Notes under the pieces: model-generated
Seen by the model: the letters and a program-made list of their open reading frames with translations, nothing else
Told to the model about the DNA's origin: nothing
The model's database searches: none
Assembly (NCBI GenBank): GCA_039621445.1
Contig: CP154955.1
Coordinates: forward strand, 55,495,341 to 55,559,340
DNA: 64,000 nucleotides
Source of the DNA: Euglena gracilis
Lineage: Eukaryota > Euglenida > Euglenophyceae > Euglenales
Reading direction: 5' to 3'
In this document: piece by piece, positions 1 through 10,961 of the stretch
How the letters are laid out: each line of letters starts with the position of its first letter
Numbering within the stretch: the first letter of the stretch is position 1
Translations under genes and position numbers: made by a program

Positions 1-1146
1 TGACCCAAAAACACGGACCTGGCCGACCCCGGGCCACCGGCCTGGGCGGGGGGGCGAGAACCCTCCACAGCACCTGACCTCGCACAAACCAGCCTACCCC
101 CCAGAAAAAAAAACAAAAATACAAAGAAAAACCATTGTCCTTGACCCAGCCTGATTTTTAACCGAAAACCCAGCCTTCACCTGATTTTTATAAAAATTCG
201 TCCCCGGCCGGAGCCTGACCGCTTGGCCTGGGGGGGGGGGCTGGAAGACCCCAGCTGGACCCACTCCCCACCGAACAGACACCAAGCCTAGACACCGAAT
301 TGGCTAACCGAACAGAAAACGGCTGTCTAGGACCCTGACCGTGACAAAACAACTCCCCTGGTCTGGGAATAAAAATTTCCTGAAAATTTAACCGTGGCTG
401 GCGCTTGGTTCACAACGGCGCTGCCCCCCCCCCCAAGGACAAACAGCCCTAGGCGGGCTGGGGGGGGGGGACAACGCACCAGACCCCGCACAGACCCAAC
501 TGTCAAAGGAGAACATTTGACTCAGCCCCCCGGCCATAAAACGAACCTGAACGGCACAGCCCCCTGAGGGGGGGGGGGACCCTGAACCACAACGGTCCCC
601 TCGCTCGCCCCCTCCTCACAACGAGTGCACTCCGCACCCCTTCCTGTTGGAGTCGTGAAGAGTTGTAAACAACTCTTTCGGGAAGGGGAGTGTGAGTCAG
701 GGGTGCTGAGTGCCCAAAACAACTTAACCTAACTGCCCAGCCTGATGACTCTGCAGCTAGGATTAGGCAAATCTTATTAGGAATTATCAATTAGCTGACA
801 CCATTTGTCTGTGCAGGGCTCTGTCTCTCTGTCACACTGTCAGTTTGAAGTTCAAGAATTGAATTACCTTGGTGGCAATTATCATTCTTACCCTGGACAG
901 TACGTGGTGAATTACATTGGTGCTGGTTTTGGAATTGCTGAATTGCTTGTATTGTGCTGTTGGTCTTTTGGATTTTTTTATCAAAGGAAAGGTGTGAGCC
1001 ACCCAACTCACCTGTTTTCACCAAAAAGACCCACCAAAACAAAAGAAAATGCAATTTTAAAAACAAGCCGCGAGGGGAATTGAAAACACCCTGGGCAGGG
1101 TTAAAGATCCTACGCAACGGGGTGCTGGCCCCGAGGGACTGGAAAC
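1..1146. other. no gene seen; G-run-rich sequence downstream of the retroelement ORFs
   Basis: This stretch lies 3' of the last ORF of the minus-strand Ty3-like element. It holds several G or C runs (near 231-240, 422-435, 461-470 and 569-579) and a 7+2+7 bp palindrome at 660-675. Short ORFs exist on both strands, but none has recognisable content. It may be the 3' untranslated part of the element. I looked for the matching 3' LTR here and did not find it. Confidence 0.5.
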
Positions 1147-2430
1147 TCAAGTGCGGGCACCACGGTTACAACAGTCCTCAGTCCAAAATGGCTCATCGGC
1201 CTCGTGAGGGACATTTGACCGAATCGGTCTGATTGTGGGTTTGCGCTTAGCGCCTTCAGAGGTTGCAGCCACATAGCTGGCCATGGGTATCGTAGGCCTA
1301 TGGCCTGTGCCTGAGCCATCTCCACCAGAAGGTGGTGGCTCATCATCCCGCCGCTGTTCAGCGGGCTTGCAGCCTTCGGCTGAAGGTTTAGCCTTAGGCT
1401 TCTTATGCCTGCCATATCGGCGTTCTTCACGAGGGTCTGCCGGAGGTAGTGGTCTTTCCGCCGTTGGCGGTTTCGGGGCTGCCGGTTTGGCAGGAGATGC
1501 CGATGCTGCCGGTTTGGCAGGAGGTGGTTGCATTTCCGCCGTTGGCGGTGTTGGTGCAGCTGGTTCAGTTGCTGGGATATCTAACTCCATTGGAGTTGTG
1601 GCCGCAGCCTGTACGGCTGTTGAGCTGCTATCTGCAGCAGTAACCCTTTGGGTTTCGGGAGGGGATGCGGCTGGTGAGCCTCGAGGGGTCAGTACTGCTG
1701 ATACTGCGGACATCGCCGCGGTCAGACCCTGTAACACACCACCTAAAACACCTGTAGGTATTGTTAGTGATGCGACAGGTTCTGTCGGGGTTGGTGCCGT
1801 TGGCACTGCGGGTAAAGATAGGGGTGGTACCGGAGGTACCGGTGGCCGTTCGGCCTCGGATGTAGGAGATTCCGTCTCTGGGCTGACATCTCCTTCAGGC
1901 GGAAAGGGTGTCCTGGAGCCCATTGGGACTGGAGGAAGGGTTGATGGCTGAGGTTCATCAGCACATATGTCTTCCAGGCCTTCCATGCGGTCTTCACCGC
2001 CCTCACCATCACTCTCCTCACTGTCCTCCACCGTTTCTGGTGAAGCGGCAGGGGCTGCTGGCTGTTCCGCTATAGCGGTGGGCACAGTTGTTGGTTGCGC
2101 AATCGCGCTGGTGGGGGGTGCCGCAGTAGCGGGCTGGGGTGAAGAGGTAGCGACAGAAGATTGACTCTCCTGTAATCCCTTAGGGATAAATGGTTTCGCA
2201 GTAGCCGATAGGCTGGAACCTAGGTAACGCCGACCGCGCCCAAAGACGGGTGGCGGTGTCTCACCAGGAATACCCTGGGGAAAAGGCGTTGCCGGTTGCG
2301 GCTGCGTTGTGAGTACTGCTGCCGGTTGCGGCTGTGTTGAGGGTTCCGATGGCGGAACTTCCGAAGCCGGTTGCGGCTTTGGACAGGTGCCTGTGGCACC
2401 TGTTTTTTCCGTAATCGGAAAAGATCCCAT
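1147..2430 (-). CDS. extra ORF 3 of the Ty3-like element: Pro/Ala/Thr-rich protein of unknown function
   Basis: An uninterrupted 427-codon frame follows the other downstream ORFs of the element and overlaps the preceding ORF by 211 bp in another frame. The protein is low in complexity, dominated by P, A, T and E, with an acidic patch in the middle (about residues 135-160) and a basic C-terminal third rich in K and R. No catalytic motif is visible. Codon content and short palindromes match gag-pol of the same element, which argues that it belongs to it. It could be a disordered structural or accessory protein; I do not recognise a family. Confidence 0.55.
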   Translation of the reverse strand: MGSFPITEKTGATGTCPKPQPASEVPPSEPSTQPQPAAVLTTQPQPATPFPQGIPGETPPPVFGRGRRYLGSSLSATAKPFIPKGLQESQSSVATSSPQPATAAPPTSAIAQPTTVPTAIAEQPAAPAASPETVEDSEESDGEGGEDRMEGLEDICADEPQPSTLPPVPMGSRTPFPPEGDVSPETESPTSEAERPPVPPVPPLSLPAVPTAPTPTEPVASLTIPTGVLGGVLQGLTAAMSAVSAVLTPRGSPAASPPETQRVTAADSSSTAVQAAATTPMELDIPATEPAAPTPPTAEMQPPPAKPAASASPAKPAAPKPPTAERPLPPADPREERRYGRHKKPKAKPSAEGCKPAEQRRDDEPPPSGGDGSGTGHRPTIPMASYVAATSEGAKRKPTIRPIRSNVPHEADEPFWTEDCCNRGART

Positions 2431-3509
2431 GGTTTCCTTTCGTCTTCAACCATTCTGTGGTTGAAGCGCAGGAGGGGTAGGGCCATGCCTAACTCGTTCC
2501 GTCTGCCTCCTTGGAAAAACGGCTGGAACAGCGCTCTATCCAGCGTATCGCCGAATCGGCGTTTGACATAATCGTCTATGCTTTCCTTCTCGAACCGGGG
2601 CCTGATGGGGAGAGAGTCCGGGGGAATTTGCCTATCGGGATGGAGATAATAATATATCTCCATGATCTGGCAGGTCCAAGCCCTGAACCAGAATTGCTGC
2701 AAATACAGCAGGAGTTGCCGGTGGTTGCGTCGCCCATTCGAGCTTTGGTGAACATCCTTTGGATTTCTGCAAAGGTGCAGGAGCGTGATGCGCTTTGGCG
2801 CTGTCTGCGGGATATTGGCCTGTTGGCCTTCCTCGTCCTGGCCTTCGGCCTGTGGTTGAGTACTGCGTACTCCGAATCCCCAGAAGTGCACTGCAAACTT
2901 TTCGTGACAGTGGGTGCATCTGACGATATACGTCTGGGGGAAGCGGAGGTCAATATCGACCACTTCAAAATGATAGGCATATTGCCAGTGGTAGAAGACT
3001 TGCAGATTGCTGCAGAACATGTTTTCTGCCAATTTGGCAATATTGTCAGGCAGTGGGTAGCTTTCCCACTCCAGGCCTTTTGGGCCTACACTGCGAATGC
3101 AGTCGAATAACTGCCGTAGCAGATCTTTACCTGTATTGTATCGGTCTTCCCGACCACATTCCAGATAAGTATAGCCACAGGAGTTCAGAAATCTGCCGAA
3201 ATTTTGGGTGGGGTATCCCGCCCAGAACCAAACGTGCCAGAATCCCGGCAGACCGTCCAATATCGGACCGAGAGTTAGGTTGCCCTCATAGGCATACAAA
3301 GATCCATCATGGTGGAACTCACGGTTACGCTCCAGATAGAGCTGTCGGGTCACGGTCACAACGGGAGATGCGTCCAAGATTGGGAGAGAAAGTTCGTTTT
3401 GGAAGTTTCGCATGGCCTCGAATGCGAGTTCATGGTTGCTTTGGATATGCTCAAATAGAGCTTCCATGTCGTCCTCATAGACGTTTCGGTACTGGCCTTT
3501 CTGGCCCAT
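2220..3509 (-). CDS. extra ORF 2 of the Ty3-like element: unknown globular protein
   Basis: This intact 429-codon frame starts with MGQKGQYRNV. Unlike its neighbours it has a mixed, globular composition over about residues 1-330: aromatic-rich segments, a CTHCHEKF (CxxC-type) motif near residue 200 and a possible second Cys/His cluster about 45 residues later. The C-terminal ~75 residues are Arg-rich and overlap the next ORF in a different frame, so they may be only partly meaningful. It lies where some retroelements carry an envelope or accessory gene, but I see no signal peptide or membrane helix, so it does not look like an envelope protein. Function unknown. Confidence 0.6.
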   Translation of the reverse strand: MGQKGQYRNVYEDDMEALFEHIQSNHELAFEAMRNFQNELSLPILDASPVVTVTRQLYLERNREFHHDGSLYAYEGNLTLGPILDGLPGFWHVWFWAGYPTQNFGRFLNSCGYTYLECGREDRYNTGKDLLRQLFDCIRSVGPKGLEWESYPLPDNIAKLAENMFCSNLQVFYHWQYAYHFEVVDIDLRFPQTYIVRCTHCHEKFAVHFWGFGVRSTQPQAEGQDEEGQQANIPQTAPKRITLLHLCRNPKDVHQSSNGRRNHRQLLLYLQQFWFRAWTCQIMEIYYYLHPDRQIPPDSLPIRPRFEKESIDDYVKRRFGDTLDRALFQPFFQGGRRNELGMALPLLRFNHRMVEDERKPWDLFRLRKKQVPQAPVQSRNRLRKFRHRNPQHSRNRQQYSQRSRNRQRLFPRVFLVRHRHPSLGAVGVT

Positions 3510-3554
3510 AGCTGGGGGTCGTTTTGGAGCACTTTTGCCTTTACCCTTCCCCGA

Positions 3555-5801
3555 TCAAACTTCGCTTCGGGCAATCTCTTCTCTGGCTTGTTTCCAAGCA
3601 TGAGGGTTGAGATTGGCTGCAAAACGAGGGCCTATAAAGATAGGATTTATATCGCTTGTGCGACCAATCAATTCCTGTGGGGCATAAGCCATTTTGGCTG
3701 CTGGGTAAGCTGCAGGTTGATCCTGCATGTCCGCCAATAGCGGTGGGTTATTGTCAGGGAGGGGTTCGCCTCTAGGCGGATCGATGTAGGTGGGGTTGCG
3801 TACACGTTCGAGGGTATCCTCGAAATTTTTTTTACGCGTGCACGCTCAGCAGCTTCGTGCTCGACTTCTGCCCTATGGGCTCTTTGCGCCAGTTCGGCTT
3901 GTTCGAGCTGTTGCTGAGTGGGTTCAGGAACAGGCAGTACCTCGGTTGTGGCCTGTTGGCCTGGAGGTACTGATGTTTCCTGGGGAGGTGTTGTCGCCAT
4001 TGGCGCTGTCACAGGCTGTGGCGCCATTGGCGCTGCTACAGGCTGTGGCGCCGTTGGCGCTGCTGCGGCTGCCGGTGCTGCTGATTTTGCTGGCACCGGT
4101 CTGGGGGGTTGCGCCATTGGCGCTGGCTTCGCCACAGCAGCATACGGTACGGGCACGGGAGGGGGTGCGGCCTGTTGGCCACGCGGCGCCCGTCGTTGCT
4201 GTGCTGGGGTAGCCTGTCTGGCTGGGGCTGGGGCAGGGGCCGGGAGTTTCGGTATCCCCATTGGGGATGAAGATTCTGGCCTGCCCCGTTTACTACCTAA
4301 GTCTGCTGGCCTGTACGGCTGCGACGCATATCTGCGTTCCGTAGACCGTGGGCCCTGGAGCTGTTCCAGAGACTGGTAGTACTGGATGGCTTGCTGAGGC
4401 GATGTGAGGTGCTGGGAGAGGTTCAGGTGCCGTTGGCACATCCTCTTCCACGGCCATTCGGCCTTCGGCTTCGGCTTGCTCCACGTCCTCAGCCCAGGAG
4501 ATAGGCTTCTGAGCCATCGGCTGCTCCCGTTGTGGGGGCAGATTACTTCCAGCCACCAGGTGGGCTGGGAATGGATATTGTGGTTGTGCCGTTGACGGTT
4601 GCGTCATTGGCTCCGACGCATATTGCGTTGATTGTTCCCGATATTCGGGTGGTGGTGGTCTCGGCATACGAGTTGGGGACTGGGCATCGCGAAAAATTCG
4701 CGATGGCTGCACCGTTGGTGCTGGGATGTCTCCCATCTCGCTTTCCTCCACTGGGGGGCTATGCTCCCTCATGTATTCGGTGAATGCACCTGCGTGGTGG
4801 CGTATCCGCGGGATAGGCGGCACTGGAATACCCCGTGTACGCATCCTGACCTCAGGGGGATATTCCCCGGGCATGAAGTACACTTTTCCTGTCATCAAAG
4901 TCTGGCCACATGCGCACCATTGTGCAATAGGCCTATTGGCCAGGCCCAGAATTTGACGACAGTGGGTATCCCACAGCACCTGTAGAGATGGGTCTACTCT
5001 CTCTAGGTTGCTGGCCCGCAAGGCCGTTCGCAGAGTCTTCTCTGCGACATTCACCAATTCCGCGGTGAAGGCGGGGTATGGCACCGTTGGTGCTGCCTGT
5101 GGCGTCTCATGTGCACAGGGATCACAGGGATCGCGAAAGCGGATATACTACTGCTGCTAGCTGCGGTTTGAGCAGCGGGTTCCCGGACGGGATAAGCAGC
5201 AGGTTGGGGCATTGCCTATACGGCGTGTACTTGATGCGGGGTACCCTGTACGGGTTGAGATTGGGGTTGGGATTGGGGTTGCTGAGATGTAACATACTGT
5301 GGGGTATACAGGATGGGAGGTGAGGGGCCAGGCATGGCGTAATGCGCCTGCTCCATTGGAGGTGCCGGTCCCTGCCTCGCATACTGTTGTTGTTCCATTG
5401 GAACTTGGTGTACCTGCTGGGGTTGTGACTGTTTCATTGGAACTTGATATGCCTGTTGAGGCTGTGCCGCATATGCAGCTCCCATTGGCACAGACGCCGC
5501 ATAAGCGACAGGTGGCGGTTGCTCCTGAGATGAGGGCGGCACTTGTGCCTGAGAGGGGGCTGACATATGTGACTGAGAGGGGTATGGCATTTGTGCTGAA
5601 CCACTTGAGGGGGGGGGGTGGCATTTGTGCCTGAGCCGCATAGGCGGCTAGAGGGGGTTGATATACCGCATATGCGGGCGCCCCTTGGGCTGTGGGTGCC
5701 GCCGCATAGGCGTGTTGGGGGTACGGAGGGATGGCATACTGTATAGGGGGCGGACCAGGGCCGCGCCCTGGGTCTTGCATTGGTCCAGGGACCGAAAGCA
5801 A
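3555..5801 (-). pseudogene. extra ORF 1 of the Ty3-like element: Pro/Gln/Ala-rich protein, frameshifted
   Basis: Overlapping open frames at 5801-5157, 5641-5216, 5084-4293, 4441-3668 and 3737-3555 have continuous character and look like one long protein broken by frameshifts and a stop near 5214. The N-terminal part is rich in PPP, QPQ and AYAA-type repeats. A more ordered middle (about 5084-4800) contains QWCACGQT and no known fold. The C-terminal part is Ala/Pro-rich, with a charged helix near 3900. One break falls at the G run near 5611-5618. It starts about 100 bp after the chromodomain ORF stops. Function unknown. Confidence 0.5.
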
Positions 5802-5897
5802 AAAGTAGCTTTGATGAGCTGTAGAAAAAGAAGAGAGAAATGAATTGGTTTTGGGAGAAAAACACAGGGAGGGGAGGAAAAGGCCTATAGGCCGATT

Positions 5898-6254
5898 TCA
5901 GAAATTATTCACAGAAATGTCTATGTTATTTCTTTTATTCCAGAGCTTCCAGTCCTGTTGGACATAACCAATGAAACTGGAGGCTGGCTCCCAGGTGTCC
6001 TCCTCTGGCCCATAGCCTTTCCACCTAACCTTCCAGTAAAGGACTCCTCGATCAGTTTTGTGATCGAGAATTTTGTCCACCACAAAATCATCCGTTTGGG
6101 GTAACTTGGAACGGGGCTTGAAATAATGGCACGGTAGTGCTTTGCCATTAGGCGGGGAAAGATATGGCTTGAAATCATCCATGTGAACATCCTCGATCCC
6201 TTTGGGCAGTGCCACCCTATAGCGGCCACTGACCAACGCGTTCGAGAATTTCAC
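5898..6254 (-). pseudogene. chromodomain at the C-terminus of the Ty3-like integrase
   Basis: The last ~60 residues contain a chromodomain core with [26 protein letters not shown] and a C-terminal helix. The aromatic residues that form the methyl-lysine cage are present. Chromodomains on integrase tails direct chromoviral integration to marked chromatin. The upstream part ([12 protein letters not shown]) continues the integrase but in another frame: a one-base shift near 6220-6230 separates them, so this copy cannot make the fusion. Confidence 0.85.
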
Positions 6255-7252
6255 AGGGTCCGAGCCAGAGGGGGTCTAGCTTGGAAGCTTGCATACGGCT
6301 ATTCCGAACCCATACTCGATCACCAGCACTATAGCCAGGTGATTTGTATTCTTGTAAAAATTTATTTCTCTTTTGAGAATGGATATCAGTAGTGCGTTTC
6401 TGAACAGTAGTTCTGGGAGACTCTACCTCAGAGAACCATGTCTCACAGGTTACGCTACTTCGAGCTGGTCTCTCTGATGGTATATCACCAATTGCTGGGG
6501 GATCTCGCCCAAAAATAATTTTGTATGGGGAGTGGGGTAAAACTAAACCCGGTAGGGTGTTTATATAAAAGAGGGACCATGGCAAAACCTGGACCCAGGC
6601 CTGGCGCGAGTCAGCCAGTGAAAAACGGAGCATATTTACAACAGCTTTCACTGCTGCCTCGGCGCGGCCATTGCCCTTCGGGCGATATATAATGGAAAAA
6701 TGCTGTTCGATTCCCAGTAAACCACATAGGGTTGTGAAGAATCGAGAGGAGATCAAATGATCTTGATCACTGACAATCTCATTCGGTAAGCCCATTAGGC
6801 ATATGCACTTCTCCATAAATATCTGCGCTAAAATTTGTGCGGTCAACCCTGCCTTTTGGAATGGAATGGCTACTATGTAACCACTCAGCCTACAGACGAC
6901 AACAAAAACATAATCGTAAATTTTTCCGTCCGATCCTTTGTAAGGTTCTAATTCCAGAAAATCCATGCAGAGGGACCAAAAAATGTCAGGGGGTACTGGG
7001 AAAAAGTCCAGCGTACCAGGGGGGGGTACCTCTGCGCGGTTCTACCACTTGACAAATTTGGAACCGTTGCGAAATTTGCAAGCAGCGCGAATGCAAATCG
7101 TTTTCTTTCAGGGTTGTACAGTACCAGCGACCCACCAAAGAAAGAAGTTTGGGGGCCCCAGGGTGACCTTGGTTGTGATAACACAAAAGTACTTCATCAA
7201 CCAAGTCACGGGGTATACAATATTTATATCCCGCATCATCGCGGTAAACCAA
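6217..7252 (-). pseudogene. Ty3-like integrase (zinc-binding and DDE catalytic domains)
   Basis: The frame 6966-6217 carries the rve-type core: first Asp in MDFLELE, second Asp in IVSDQD, and Glu in NGRAEAAVKAV with DD(35)E-like spacing. This is followed by the [10 protein letters not shown] segment that leads to the chromodomain. Upstream, frames at 7252-6986 hold the HHCC-type N-terminal region (YHNQGHPG with two His), but the Cys pair is spread over two frames and an in-frame stop lies near 7050. Integrase joins the reverse-transcribed DNA to host chromatin. The broken N-terminus and the frameshift before the chromodomain make it inactive. Confidence 0.85.
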
Positions 7253-7285
7253 CCGTAAAGGGGAAAGGGAATAATTATGTACAAC

Positions 7286-8901
7286 CTAGCCATTGCGCAG
7301 TCTGTGCACTATCGTGCTATATACAGGGTCATGTGAATAATCCCATTCGCGAAAGAAGAGGGGGGAAGGAGATTCAGATCGCGTAATGCGACGGGGACCA
7401 GGTGTGCGGCCTCGCCGCCTTCTCCCCCGTATAGGAGAGACTGGCAACGAACGAAAAATCGATGAAACGGGAAAAGAATACAACATATCGTCGGCTGCGT
7501 CATATCGACGTGCATATTCATCAGCCTCTTGGCTTCCATGAAAGGTGGCATCACCTTCATCCGGGTTACTGGGGTAATGCCAGGGTGCACGACTGAGCGG
7601 GTCTGCTACTTTTTGTGTATGGCCAGGGGTATATACAACCACTAGGTTGAACTGGCTCAAAAATTCATGCCATCGGCATCTTTGGCCTACGGATTCGGAT
7701 GACATGGCTTTGTTCAGATCCTCGGTATACCAATGTTGAAGACTCTCATGGTCAGTCAACACCAGTATTTTTACCAAGGAGCTGGCGACCCAGCTACGGA
7801 ATTTTTGTGAAATAAGTACGATTGCGTACGTTTCCTTCTCACGGATACTCCATTTGACTTGGCCTTTGCCTTCTTCACCTTGTAGCTTTCTACTGAAGAA
7901 TGCTACAGGGCGCAATTCGTTAGCCGCGTTATGCTGGCTTAGAACTCCGCCTACAGCATAATCGCTGCTATCGACTTCTAGCACATAAGGCTTGTAGGGA
8001 TCCGCGATGTCGAGTACGACATTTTCAAGCATTAGCTTTTTAATGCTCTCTAGAGCTTCACGCATATCTGCGTCCCATTTGATTTTTGTATTCTCGGGTG
8101 CGCGATTTTTGAGTTGCCTCGTTAGAGGTACCGCGATTTTCGCGAAATCTTTCATGTAAATCGCGTAGTATTGGGCTAATCCCAAAAACCCTTTCAAATG
8201 GGTGATGGTCTTGATGACCTCAGGTGTCCATTTCTTAATGGCCTCTAGTTTGCTAGGCGCCGCTCGGCGTTGGCCATTATTAAGAATGTGACCGCAAAAC
8301 TTTATCGTTTCGCGAAATAGTTGCATTTTGGCACCTTTGACAAAAAGCTTGTGTTTGTGAAATGTGGCTAACACCGCGCGCACATTTCGATAGTGAATAT
8401 CGAGAATATTCTCGTGCGTATTCACTGAAGAAGGAGGGGTACCAACCAAAACATCATCAATGTATACCAGCGCAAACGGTAAATCCCGTAAGACCCATTG
8501 GATCATGCGCTGAAACATTTGCTGGTCCATTCTTAACACCCATTGGTAAAACCGTCCATTGGTAAACACCTTTAGGTGTGACAAAAGCCGTATAGGCTTG
8601 CGAATCGGCATCCAGATGCATTTAGTGGAAACCATCCTCCAGGTCCAAAATTCACCACAAGCGATTATCCGGTTGTTTTGTGATAAGGTCCTCAATTAGA
8701 GGTAACGGGAATGGGTCATCCTTAGTTTGTGAGTTTAAGTACCAATAATCCAGTACCAGCCTCCACTTTGTCTGACCTGATGGGTCTGGGGGCTTAGGAA
8801 CCACAAAAGCTTGGGAGGTCCATTCACTCTTGGAAGGGAAGATCCACTTCCGCTCTATGAGCTTTTCAATCATTTCATTGAGAGCTATCTCTCTTTCCCC
8901 T
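7286..8901 (-). pseudogene. Ty3-like reverse transcriptase C-terminal part and RNase H
   Basis: Segment 8901-8652 encodes the RT fingers (FVVPKP, KWRLVLDYWYLN). It then hits a stop after NRLW and another within the next 15 codons. The long frame 8695-7286 resumes with the palm motif LVYIDDVLVGT (catalytic YxDD), the FLGLAQYY thumb motif and RNase H (EVDSSDYAVGGVL, REKETYAIV, LVLTDHESLQ). A one-base insertion near 8515-8525 separates the fingers frame from the YIDD frame. The N-terminal RT half lies across the 8911-10952 insertion. This is a decayed enzyme of the Ty3/gypsy class. Confidence 0.9.
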
Positions 8902-8935
8902 GAACAACGGAGACATGGCGTAAAGTGGAGCCCCC

Positions 8936-9385
8936 ACAGTACCCCACAGTACCCCACAGTACCCCACAGTACCCCACACACCCCCCCACACACCCCCCCA
9001 CACATCCCCCCACACACCCCCCCACACACCCCCCCACACATCCCCCCACACACCCCCCCCACACACCCCCCCACACACCCCCCCACACACCCCCCCACAC
9101 CCCCCCACACCCCCCCACACCCCCCCACACTCCCCCTCACGCCACCGCCCCCCCCCACACCCCCCCACACACCCCCCCACACCCCCACCCGCCCCCACAC
9201 ACCACCACACACCACCACACACCCCCCCCCCCACCCCCCCCACACACCCCCCCCCCCCCACCCCCCCCACCCCCCCCCCACACACCCCCCCCACACACCC
9301 CCCCACACCCCCCCCCCACACCCCTCCCGCACCCCCACCCACCCACCCCCCCCACACACCCCCACACACTACCCTCCCACACTCA
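8936..9385. repeat. CACACCCCCC-type minisatellite, block 1
   Basis: Near-continuous alternation of CACA and C6-C9. It starts with four copies of a CAGTACCCCA unit next to the terminal inverted repeat. Similar blocks lie at about 9828-10266 and 10690-10918 within the same element. It reads open in several frames as Pro/His/Thr or Gly/Val/Trp, which explains the long ORFs there. Confidence 0.9.
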
Positions 9386-9387
9386 TG

Positions 9388-10686
9388 TTGACTGTGCGCA
9401 ACTCTTCGGGTGTCATTTTTTTAAATTACTCGGACTTGGGCCTCGTCGCGCCGCGGCCTTCGGCCGCGGCCCGGGGGGGGGGCCCGCCCCCCCCCGGACC
9501 CCCCCCCAGAACCAAAATAACATTATCCCTTGTGTGTGCAAGGCAACGGAAAGAAAATCCACTTTGTTGGATTACAGTACCGTGGGTGAGCAACAGCCTG
9601 ATTCTTTTTTGAAACCCAAGTTGAATGCGAGACTGTTCGGGTGTTATTTTTTGACTTACTCGGCCTTCGGCCTCGTCGCGCCGCGGCCTTCGGCCGCGGC
9701 CCGGGGGGGGGGGGGCCGCCCCCCCCCCGGACCCCCCCCCCCCAGAACCAAAATAACATTATCCCTTGTGTGTGCAAGGCAACGGAAAGAAAATCCATTT
9801 TCCTCAGATTTGGCACCCACCACACACCCCACTCACACCCCCCCCACACTGCCCCCCCACACACCCCCCCCACACACCCCCCCACACCCCCCCCACACAC
9901 CACCCCACACTTCCCCCCACACACCCCCCCACACAACCACCCACACCCCCCACACCCCCCCACACACCCCCCAACACCCCCCCACACACCACACCCCCCC
10001 ACACACCCCCCCACCCCCCACACACCCCCCCCCCCCACACCCCCCCCCCACACCCCCCACACACCCCCCCACACACCCCCCCACACCCACCCACCCACAC
10101 CCCCCCCCACACACCCCCCCACACCCACCCCCCCCCCACACACCCCCCCACACACCCCCCCCACACACCCCCACCCACCCCCCCACACACCCCCCCCCAC
10201 ACCCCCCCCCACACACACCCCCCCCCCCCCCCCCACACACACCCCCACACACTACCCCCCACACTCATGTTGACTGTGCGCAACTCTTCGGGTGTCATTT
10301 TTTTGACTTACTCGGCCTTCGGCCTCTCGCGCCGCGGCCTTCGGCCGCGGCCCGGGGGGCCCGCCCCCCCCCCCCGGACCCCCCCCCCCCAGAACCCAAA
10401 ATAACATTATCCCTTGTGTGTGCAAGGCAACGGAAAGAAAATCCACTTTTTGGATTACAGTACCGTGGGTGAGCAACAGCCTGATTCTTTTTTGAAACCC
10501 AAGTTGAATGCGCACTGTTCGGGTGTCATTTTTGACTTACTCGGCCTTCGGCCTCGTCGCGCCGCGGCCTGCGGCCGCGGCCCGGGGGGGGGGGGGGCCG
10601 CCCCCCCCCCGGACCCCCCCCCAGAACCAAAATAACATTATCCCTTGTGTGCAAGGCAACGGAAGAAAATCCATTTTCCTCAGATT
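9388..10686. repeat. tandemly duplicated module pair inside the 2 kb element (period about 881 bp)
   Basis: A module starting TTGACTGTGCGCAACTCTTC occurs at 9388 and 10269. Each copy is followed about 236 bp later by a related module (TTGAATGCG..., 9622 and 10503). Every module holds a GGCCTTCGGCC-type palindrome, a G-run/C-run pair and the sequence CCTTGTGTGTGCAAGGCAA. The last motif recurs at 59.88-60.15 kb, linking this element to repeats at the other end of the window. Confidence 0.75.
9828..10266. repeat. CACACCCCCC-type minisatellite, block 2
   Basis: The second C-rich block of the 2 kb element, between the two duplicated module pairs. It alternates CACA with runs of 5-14 C. Confidence 0.9.
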
Positions 10687-10689
10687 TGG

Positions 10690-10918
10690 CACCCCCCCAC
10701 AACTACACCCCCCCCACACTGCCCCCCCACACACCCCCCACACACCCCCCCACACAACACCCCCACACACCCCCCCCACCCCCCACACACATAACACAAC
10801 CCCCCACACAACAAGAACACAACAAACACACCCCCCCCATCGACAACAAACCCCCCCCCACACCCCACACACCCCCACACAAACACCCCCCACACATACC
10901 CCCCACAGTACCCCACAC
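10690..10918. repeat. CACACCCCCC-type minisatellite, block 3
   Basis: The third, more degenerate C-rich block (CACAACAC and ACAAGAACAC variants). It ends in CAGTACCCCACA units beside the right terminal inverted repeat. Confidence 0.85.
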
Positions 10919-10961
10919 TTAAGTGTGGGGGCTCCACTTTATGCCATATGTGGAACAACGG

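Larger units (their letters stand above)
8911..10952. mobile_element. 2.04 kb TIR element filled with CACACCCCCC minisatellite, inserted in the RT gene
   Basis: Both ends carry a 27-28 bp inverted repeat with a shared core (ATGGCRTAAAGTGGAGCCC). The element is flanked by identical 9-bp copies of GAACAACGG at 8902-8910 and 10953-10961. Removing the element and one 9-mer joins the RT reading frame exactly, proving insertion. A 9-bp duplication suits Mutator-like elements (9-11 bp). There is no transposase: the inside is three blocks of (CACACCCCCC)-type repeat separated by two copies of a ~0.4 kb module pair. The long Pro/His ORFs read through it are repeat artefacts. Confidence 0.85.

Noticed and set aside
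1-1146. 3' LTR of the Ty3-like element
   Set aside because: None of the distinctive LTR words (AAGAACTTGGC, GGACGTACAC, TGTGTACCAGG) occurs here, so the 3' LTR is outside the window or lost.
1283-1951. Long plus-strand Gly/Val/Ser-rich frame opposite the extra ORF of the Ty3-like element
   Set aside because: It mirrors the Pro/Ala/Thr codons on the minus strand. It has no start context, domains or neighbours on that strand.
8830-10515. Long Pro/His/Thr-rich and Gly/Val/Trp-rich open frames on both strands
   Set aside because: They are translations of the CACACCCCCC minisatellite inside the 2 kb insertion. Every frame is open and no independent coding signal exists.
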